64,000 nt of DNA from contig JAJOZX010009069.1 of NCBI GenBank assembly GCA_023014485.1, positions 87,501-151,500 of the forward strand, in the 5' to 3' direction. Within the stretch, counting starts at the first letter, position 1, and every line of letters begins with the position of its first letter. The DNA is from Bathynomus jamesi. Lineage: Eukaryota > Arthropoda > Malacostraca > Isopoda > Cirolanidae. The notes beneath the pieces are model-generated. The model did no database searches, was not told the origin of the DNA, and was given only the letters and a program-made list of their open reading frames with translations. Of the stretch, positions 57,219 through 64,000 are shown one piece after another. Made by a program: the position numbers and the translations under genes.

Positions 57219-59775
57219 AATGGTTCGGCACTTGAAATACTGCCAGGACCCTATTCAAAAACACAAGAAACGCATAACAATCAATCTTAGAAAAGTGACT
57301 GATGTACTTGTTGAAAAATGTGCTGGAAGAGTGAAAAAAGACTCATTGTTGTGTGTGAACTGCTGGACACTGATAATGAAAAACCCCACTATACTTAGTA
57401 CCACTGAAAACAACGAGTCTGAGCAGGATTCAAATGAATCATCTACTATCAGTGGCTTGAGTAACATCTCTTCAATTCAAGATCTGGACAATGACAGTGA
57501 TTGCTTGATAAAGGAAAATCCTTCAACTTCAGTTGAACCAGTTCTAGCATTTCTGGACCAAACACCAGTTAAAAAAAGTAAGTAATAAATTAATATAATA
57601 ACTTATACTTTACTACAAGGTCTGTTTGATCTACTATATAGCCAATTATATAGCATTTAAGGTACTATAATTAATATTTAATTACTAATATTCAGGTGTG
57701 TGAAACCTTTTTTTCTGTTCTTTTCAGAAGGGCTGTCATTAAGCCAGAAAAAGCGCAAGGCTCGTGGTAAGCTATCATCTGCTCAGAAACACCTGAAGGA
57801 GAGGCTAGAACTCAGTTATGGTGTTCAAATTACCGAGGAGGTAAGTGATACTTCAAAACCTGAAACTAAATCTGAAAAACATCTAGACAAATTAATGAAT
57901 GAATTGAAACAGTCATTCCTGGAGAGCAAATGTCACCATCACAAACTACAAATATTGACACTCTCACCATACACAATTGAAAAAATAGCTAGTTTCTTTC
58001 AAACTACAACATACATGGTGAAAAGAAGCTGTTCACTTAAATCAGAACATGGAATCCTTCCGAAGATTCCACTAATGAGCAAAGGAAAAGTGATATCTGA
58101 AGAACACAAAGATATAGTTAGAAGATTCTATGAGTCAGAAGAGGTTAGTCATATGTGTCCTGGCCAAAAGGATTGCGTGAAAGTTATCAGTGCTGAAGGT
58201 GCAAAAACGATTGGTCCTCGGGAATTTAAGAGAGATGTTTGAACTATATAAAAATGATGAAAAGAATCCCAAAATAGGATTTTCCACATTTGCAAAATTA
58301 CAGCCATCATATTGTTTGCTTGCCGGTAGTGGTGGGACTCATTCTGTCTGTGTCTGCACATACCATCAAAATCCAAAATTGCAGCTGGCTGCATTGGGAG
58401 AAAGAGGTCTTTCATACAAGGATCTTATGGATTACAGTGTCTGCAGTACAGAAAGAGAGACTTGCATGATGCAACTTTGCAATGATTGCCCAAGAGAAGA
58501 GGGTGTCCTGGATTTTCTTGAGTTACTTGACAGTGTGAAATCAGCTCCAAATGAAATATCTTACAAGCAATGGGTGACTGTTGACCGTTGTACAATGGTT
58601 GATAAGGTGGAGCCACTTCATGAATACTTATCATCCCTAAGCATGAAAATATCCCGCATGGTTCGTCATCACTTTGTTGCTCAGCAACAATCACAGTACT
58701 TCAAGCAGTTGAAAGAAACACTACCACCTCAGAGCGAGGTAGTTATAGTAGGTGATTTCTCTGAGAATTATTCTTTCATTGTCCAGGATGCTGCCCAAGG
58801 GTTTCACTGGGACAATTCACAGTGTACAGTTCACCCTTTTGTCATCTATTATAGATCATCTGCAGACCAGGAACTTAGCTATTTTAGTGTCTGTTTCTTA
58901 TCTGCATCACTAAAACACAACACTATAATGGTTTACTCATTCATATTGAAGCTTATGACATATGTTAAATTCAGATGCCCACAATTGAAGAAGGTGCACT
59001 ATTTCTCAGATGGATGTGCTGGCCAATATAAGAATAGATACAACTTCACAAATCTCTGTTACCATGAAGAGGATTTTGGTCTGTCTTGTGAATGGCACTT
59101 CTTTGCTACATCCCATGGCAAAAATGCATGTGATGGGATTGGAGGAACAGTGAAAAGAGCTACTGCTCGTGCCAGTTTGCAGAGAACTACAGAGAGGCAA
59201 ATTCTTACACCAGAACACATGTTTCAGTTTTGTGAAGAAAACTTGAGCAAGAAGATAAATTTTTTCTTTGTAACTACAGCTGATTTGAAAGATGCAGAAG
59301 AACGGTTGGAACATCGATTCAAGGATAGTAGGGCTATTCCTGGAACTCAGAAATATCATAGATTTGTTCCCCTAAACAAGGAAGAACTGATGGTGTATCC
59401 CATTTCAAGTGGCATTGGAGAAAAGAAAAGAATAAGGAAAAGTCATTTACTAATGAACCTGCAATGCTTGGTAACCTAAAATGTGTCAAACCAGGAGAGT
59501 ATGTTGGCTGCATTTATGACATGCAAGTTTGGTATGGAATTGTGGAGGAATATTGTGAAGAGTTTGATGATTTCACTGTGAACTTTCTACATCCCTCTGG
59601 GTCATCAGGATCAAGTGCATATTATTATCCATCAAACAAGGATTCATGTGCAGTGCCAGGACATCATATATTAACTGTAATGAGTTGTCCTACCCTAAGA
59701 GGAGGCAGCAGAATTCAATACATTTTCCACAAAAAGAAATTGATGAGAGCATTGAGCATGCAAAAATTGTATTAG
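57219..59775 (+). pseudogene. GTC-3 transposase, nearly complete
   Basis: Exon 1: MVRHLKYCQDPI from ATG 57219 (an upstream open frame begins at 57004), ending TPVKKS with donor GTAAGTAA at about 57579. The intron ends CTTTTCAG at 57727. Exon 2 has EGLSLSQKKRKARGKL, LQILTLSPYTIEK, IGFSTFAKLQPSYC, GTHSVCVCTYHQNPKL, KQWVTVDRC, VGDFSENYSFIVQDAAQGFH, HYFSDGCAGQYKN, FFATSHGKNACDGIGGTVKR. The Tudor-like tail (VGCIYDMQVWYGIVEEYCEE, FLHPSG) ends at 59775. There are 84 residues between Asp of GDF and Asp of SDG, and 40 from there to Asp of CDG. Two breaks: an 11-bp loss at about 58200 (compare GTC-2) and a frame change near 59470. Confidence 0.85.
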
Positions 59776-60453
59776 GCTAGCACATGAATCCTCTAAGTAG
59801 GTCTTCCCCTTTCACTATTATAACTATTATTGCCAGTGTAGATTAGCAGTGAAATACAATTTTACATTTTTTGCCTTTGTTTTTATATCTATAAAAAAAT
59901 GTAATTTTAATTTCTATAGGTCAAATTATGAGCTTAAGTGTGAAAAAATAGGTAGAATTGACGCACAACTTATGAATATGGTGTTCACTTATATGTTAGT
60001 TACATGAAAAATACTAACATAAACAAACTTTTTTTTGTTGATTCTAATAGCCAATGCCTATGCCTTCATTTTTTACATTTAAAAAAAAAATTCTCATTTG
60101 ATACCCCAGAGGTCAAATCGTGACCTCAAATTTTGATTACAGTGTAACTTTTTTATGTTTCAACCTAGAGTTCTAAAACTTGCATATTTGGATTCCTTGT
60201 CGTTTTCTGATTCTAAATATATATACTTTTATATAATTGTGACCATTATTACCCAAGTTATGGGTCGCCAAATGTTAGTGACCTCGCAAGTGACCTCAAA
60301 TTTCCCGAGGTCATATCTCTTGAACCGTTGGTTGGATTGACCTTATAATTTCAGAAATGGATTCAGGGCCCACAAACTCCCTATAAACCAAATTTCAGCA
60401 AAATCTGAGAGATGAGGGTGTTAGGCACTGGTTGATCTGACAGAGAATGACCC
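59776..60453 (+). repeat. GTC-3 right terminal repeat
   Basis: Inverse of 56145-56960 with a gap. It carries several TGACCT/AGGTCA hexamers (for example 60101-60128 and 60280-60345). Non-coding. Confidence 0.85.
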
Positions 60454-60970
60454 TATTATTATATATAGTATAATATTAATTAATAATAATATCAATGATA
60501 TAATAATAATGAAAAATTTAAACTATGATCTTACCTGTTCCAATGACAATATTTGCTGCATTCTCTCTCACTATAAGGTGAAGTTGCTGAGGTTGTAGTT
60601 CCCATTCTTCTAAGATATTTGTTAACATCTCAGAAATATTTATGCCAGTGTGACTATCTGGAAAATGCCTAGTTGCTAATGTAAGAACTTTTGCTTCATG
60701 TTATCTTGTGCAATGAAATGTGCCGTTAGACTAATGAAAGCTTCATTATTTCTATTATTTGTCCAGATATCTATGGTGAATGAGATGCTTGATGCATTTT
60801 CCAGTTTCTCTCTAATTTTTGTTGCAATATTTTCATACATTGTTGGCATCCTTCGTGGGAGAAATGAGTGCGGCATGGAAGAGGGTATTGTGGTAGTCTT
60901 TTAATGAACTTCTTAAACCCGTCACGTTCTACCATAGAGAATGGCTCTGCATCTAGTGCCATCATCTCGC

Positions 60971-61940
60971 CTGAAAATTTCAATGAATATATTTAAATAT
61001 TTTGCCTGTTGCATATTGAAGATATCTATCATAATAAATGCGCTACCTATTACAGTCATACCCCGCCTAACGTCGGTAATTGGTTCCAAGGCCCCTGACG
61101 TAAGTCGAAAAATGTCGTAAAGCGAACAGAGGTGCCTAAGTCTACCGAAAACTGATTGTAAACACTGTAAAACACTCCGACGACGGTAGCGATTAGATAC
61201 AACTATAAATAAACACTTTATGGTTATGTTTTCAATACTATTGATAATAAATATGAAAATGAAAAGTAAAAATAGCCTACCGGTATTGTACATAAAAAAA
61301 AGTATAAAGAGCAACAAGGGAAAATTGCCTTAGTATACCTGTACCGAAAGACCATGTAAACACCAAATGTAAAACACAGTGAATGCCTATAAATAAATGC
61401 CTAACATCGGTAATTGGCTCCAAGGACCCGGACGTAAGTCGAAAAATGACGTAAAGCGACGTAAAGTCAAGTAAAACGATGTAGTGTGAACAAAATCTTG
61501 CTCTTGAAAACCGACGTAAAGTGAAACGACGTAAAGCGGGGTATGACTATTTTACTTTCAGACATATATGAATTTCACATATTTCTATAACTGCAATAAT
61601 GCACTTATATGACTTTATAAACTAATTTAGAAGTTATTTCACCAGCAAATTAATAATAATGATTATTTATAATTGCCATAAACATTAACAAAATTTCATA
61701 TATGACACAAATTCATTCATTATATTTATTCAGATATATATAAAACAAATTGTGTCTATTATATTTAAGTTAGGCTAGATTAAAAATTAAAATAAAAAAA
61801 TTAATTAAAAAATATTGAAGTTTCTGCTCAAATTTACTGCTTTGACTAGAAAATTATTAAATTTTAAAAAATGGTCCATAAAAGCATGACAAATTAAAAA
61901 AAAATTAAACCAAGCATGCTCTGTTAATAAAATATACTAC
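60971..61940 (-). other. hAT-Z intron between BED exon and exon 2
   Basis: The minus-strand acceptor ATTTTCAG at 60971 and a donor-like GTAGTATA near 61940 bracket about 970 bp. Of this, 497 bp is a MITE. The protein order on both sides (EITNAI, then MMALDAEPFS) is continuous with hAT proteins. Confidence 0.6.
61053..61549. mobile_element. Tigger/pogo-like MITE
   Basis: Ends CAGTCATACCCCGC and (reversed) TAGTCATACCCCGC. TA precedes the left end (61051-61052) and TT follows the right end. Several GACGTAAAG words near the right end and GACGTAAGTCGAAAAATG repeated at 61098 and 61431. Non-coding. Confidence 0.82.
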
Positions 61941-62290
61941 ATATAGCATTAGTGATTTCTATAGATCTAGGATCTTCTAATGACCAAGTTTTTGTTTGTT
62001 CTATTGTTTCCATCAATGTAGGTTGACTCGAATTGCTGGTTAATGGCTGGACAGCTGCATCATCATATTCTTTTGATTCTTCTGCTTTTGTAACTTGTTG
62101 TGCTTCAGCATATTTGCATGGATGTTTATTCTTCAAATGATTCCACAAAGGTTTAGTGGAATATGAATGAGGTGTTTTGCCTCATACTATAAACTTCAAC
62201 GTTGATTTACTGTCACAATGTAGGCACTCTGTTTTGTGCACATTTTCCACACCATAAGCTTTAAAATGTTTCCAGACACTTGACATTATT

Positions 62291-62433
62291 ATAACTAATG
62301 GTTGGCACAAGCTAGAAAGTATTAATATCAGCAATATCAATCAATATCTGTAACATAAAAGATCACTTTAGAAAAAATATATAAACTCAAACATCAATTA
62401 CGTAAATATATAAAACTTTCTATTATGTAAATA
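62291..62433. other. AT-rich stretch upstream of hAT-Z
   Basis: Expected to contain the hAT-Z promoter and right terminal repeat, but no mirror of TAGGGATGTGC is visible. Confidence 0.3.
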
Positions 62434-62435
62434 TA

Positions 62436-62797
62436 CAGTGCACCCTCATTATACCGTCCAATTTAGGACTGTGTAATTTTAGGTGGTATACCGAGGGTGG
62501 TGGTATAATGGGGGCATATAACAAAATTAGAATCTATTTTTTAACAGATGAAGTGTTAATCATAGTGTAATAAACGGTAATAATAATAAACCATAACCCA
62601 TGCATGTCTAATTGTTCTATAATAAAATTTAGCTGTTGATGGCAAAAATGAGTTTTGAATGAGTTATGGCAGTAAGCAGGGGGTGGTATAATGGGGTTTA
62701 TAATTAATTAAATGGGGTAAAAACCCATTTCTTAGAAAAATTGGCGATAAGCAAGGGTGGTAGTATAATGGGGGGGTGGTATAATGAGGGTTTACTA
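62436..62797. mobile_element. Tigger/pogo-like MITE
   Basis: Ends CAGTGCACCCTCATTATACC and (reversed) TAGTAAACCCTCATTATACC. TA on both sides (62434-62435, 62798-62799). The GGTGGTATAATGGGG word recurs inside. 362 bp, non-coding. Confidence 0.88.
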
Positions 62798-62799
62798 TA

Positions 62800-63029
62800 T
62801 GAAAATGAAAGGAAAAGGTTTATTGGCAGACTATAGTCCATATGACAAATTTATTAATACAATGACAGTTTATACACTAATGATAGAAAATATACAATTG
62901 ATTAGAAATAATACTGCACTGTCGAAGTTAAGTGGAGCTACAGACAGACGTTTTCGTACCAAGAAGTCCATAGCTTAGAGGATAAATGGCAGGACTCATG
63001 AATAGCTTGGATGATCGGGTTGGTTGATT
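62800..63029. other. Unassigned stretch
   Basis: A short open frame on the plus strand (62784-62978) has no recognisable domain. Probably the 3' flank or UTR of the adjacent LINE. Confidence 0.3.
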
Positions 63030-64000
63030 TTTTAATTCTTTGCATTAGACTGTGTTGAGCACGTCTTGTTACCTCCGGGAAGCTCGGGACATTGCGGGTA
63101 GCAAACATTTGTGAAGCTGAGCATCTCGGGGGGTAATTTATGTAAAAGTCTAAAAGACCTGTTATACAGCAAATTTAGGGTTCTGCCAGAACCTTTTTTA
63201 TAATTCACCCAGAGTTGCTGACCGTATATATTACTGCAGAAAGTATGAAAGAGTGTGTCTTTAGCTTCACTTGTACAGAAACGAAAGTTCCTTATGGTCA
63301 TATTCGCTTTAGCACACAGGCTTCGAGATTGTTTTCTTATATCCGAGTCATCACTCAAGGAGCTGGTAATAGTTTGACCCAAATACTTAAACTCTTGTAC
63401 TTCCTCAATTACTTCACCATTCATTTTAAACCTTATATCAGCTGGCTGATTACAGCTTTTCAGATGAAATTGCATAACCTTAGTTTTTGTAACATTAAAA
63501 AGAATATCATGTTTCTGCGAATACACTTCACAGACATTTAGTAGCCGATCCAGACCTTTAACAGAAGGACTTATTAACACCATATCATCGGCATAAACTA
63601 AGTTATTTATCCTTGCATTATCTATACAACATCCCACTGTTGCCTCATTAAGTGAAGCAATTAATCCGTCGATATACACATTAAACAGCATAGGGGAGAG
63701 TAAGGAACCTTGTCTCACCCCACAAGAGGAGCCAAAACACTCGGGTAGTACATTGCCCCACCTAATAGTGAAAGATTGGTGGGCATACCAAAATTTCAAT
63801 AAATTTAATATGTACATGGGAACCTTCCTGTCTTCTAGTTTTGCAAATAAAATATTGTGGTTCACCTATCATATGCCTTACTAATATCAAGGAAACAGCT
63901 ATAAATGGTTGAATTACTGTCAATGTATTTAGATATTGTTTCTTTAAGTACATAGATACACAGGTCAGTTGAGTGGGACCTTTTAAAGCCAAACTGATTA
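63030..64000 (-). pseudogene. LINE reverse transcriptase, antisense, running off the window
   Basis: Minus strand from the window edge: NQFGFKRSHSTDLCIYVLKE and SCFLDISKAYDR, a frame change near 63865, VNHNILFAKL, CGVRQGSLLSPMLFNVYIDG, NNLVYADDMVLISPSVKGLD (catalytic YADD near 63595), FNVTKTKVMQFH and EFKYLGQTI, ending near 63032. The GVRQGSLLSP and LVYADDMVLISP forms differ from all other LINEs in the window. This is another family, clade not assigned. The 5' part lies beyond position 64000. Confidence 0.82.

Larger units (their letters stand above)
56145..60453 (+). mobile_element. GTC-3: best-preserved GGGTCATTC element, 4-bp TSD TATT
   Basis: GGGTCATTCTCTGTCAGATC stands at the left end and its complement at the right, with TATT at 56141-56144 and 60454-60457. 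TIRs extend about 820 bp at the left and about 660 bp at the right, with an internal loss on the right. The element is inserted within an intron of hAT-Z (between donor GTAAGATC at 60534 and TTTTTCCAG at 56112), opposite in orientation to it. Confidence 0.95.
48205..62286 (-). pseudogene. hAT-Z transposase: BED finger to dimerisation domain
   Basis: From ATG 62286: BED finger (VWKHFKAYG, CLHCDSK, stop at 62184, then LWNHLKNKHP), ETIEQTKTWSLEDPRSIEIT, and an intron to TTTTCAG at 60971. Exon 2 runs 60970-60535 (MMALDAEPFSMVERDGFKKF, TIDIWTNN) with donor GTAAGATC. Exon 3 starts at 56111 after TTTTTCCAG (ISCFIHTLQLVVHDA, LVENILRVLKPFEE). It continues after TAG9-2 with SFVIPAVATLHSYLSKR and FTLATVLDPRYKGQF, then KYFSLTNIPRT, and after Elem-48 with NPMNWWYNHIGEF and the dimerisation motif SERLFSAAGQVYSDNRNRLD. 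It ends at IEDKY near 48205. Several stops and frameshifts occur. Confidence 0.82.
47959..62290 (-). mobile_element. hAT-Z: BED-finger hAT, split by three transposons
   Basis: The left tip TAGGGATGTGCTGG (47959) has a hAT-like start and is preceded by AATAGGAT. The matching right tip and duplication are not visible, so the right limit is taken as the gene start. The gene runs minus from 62286 to about 48205 and is interrupted by Elem-48 (48429-51670), TAG9-2 (52237-55710) and GTC-3 (56145-60453, in an intron). A MITE (61053-61549) lies in another intron. Confidence 0.75.

Noticed and set aside
56145..60453. Assignment of the GTC family to Kyakuja-Dileera-Zisupton on the basis of CxC motifs
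   Set aside because: The HSVCVC word alone is too weak, and other KDZ hallmarks are not recognised. Left unassigned with Sola as a hypothesis.
47959..62290. Complete delimitation of hAT-Z by TIRs and 8-bp duplication
   Set aside because: Only the left tip is convincing. No mirror of TAGGGATGTGC or second AATAGGAT was found to the right.

Overview
This window is eukaryotic, intron-bearing, AT-rich repeat DNA. It holds no host gene that I can recognise. The mix of a CR1-type LINE with an esterase ORF1, an I-type LINE with RNase H, DD34D and DD41D mariners, piggyBac, several hAT lineages, many MITEs and long (CT)n/(CA)n tracts fits an aquatic invertebrate, perhaps an arthropod such as a decapod crustacean. 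That is an inference from repeat content, not from a marker gene.

Layout. 1-11896: three closely related copies of one CR1-like LINE (A 3' part; B 5'-truncated; C with 5' UTR, ORF1 and part of ORF2), separated by (CT)n tracts. Copy C is split by a 2.1 kb hAT element with a perfect 8-bp target duplication. 12181-29482: an I-type LINE whose reverse transcriptase is split just before its ADD box by a 14.7 kb composite (12633-27351). This composite is an old transposon, here called GTC-1, that received a deleted piggyBac, a 413-bp tandem duplication, a related element (GTC-2) and two members of a second family (TAG9-1, TAG9-3). 29487-33746: another GTC relative. 33960-45731: two sister CR1-like LINEs (one sense, one antisense) and a third LINE, riddled with mariners, Tc1-like, pogo-like, hAT-like and foldback insertions. 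46079-62286: two hAT transposase genes on the minus strand. The longer one (BED finger to dimerisation domain) is split by three nested transposons plus an intronic MITE. 63030-64000: a further antisense LINE.

Most informative are two transposon families that I cannot place with certainty. The GTC family (four elements) has termini GGGTCATTC or close variants, 4-bp target duplications (AGTT, TTGT, TATT, TGAA) and a multi-exon transposase with conserved GDF(S/A)EN, F(S/T)DGC and ATSH motifs plus a C-terminal Tudor-like domain. The TAG9 family (three elements) has termini TAGGGTGT or TAGSCCTGTTC, 9-bp duplications in two of three cases, and a transposase with FDG/GGDS or FDTTSSN plus a CxxH motif. 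Many insertions can be checked inside the window, because removing the insert and one copy of the duplication rejoins an interrupted reading frame. Nearly every coding copy is broken. Some single-base breaks in the CR1 copies look like homopolymer consensus errors rather than decay.
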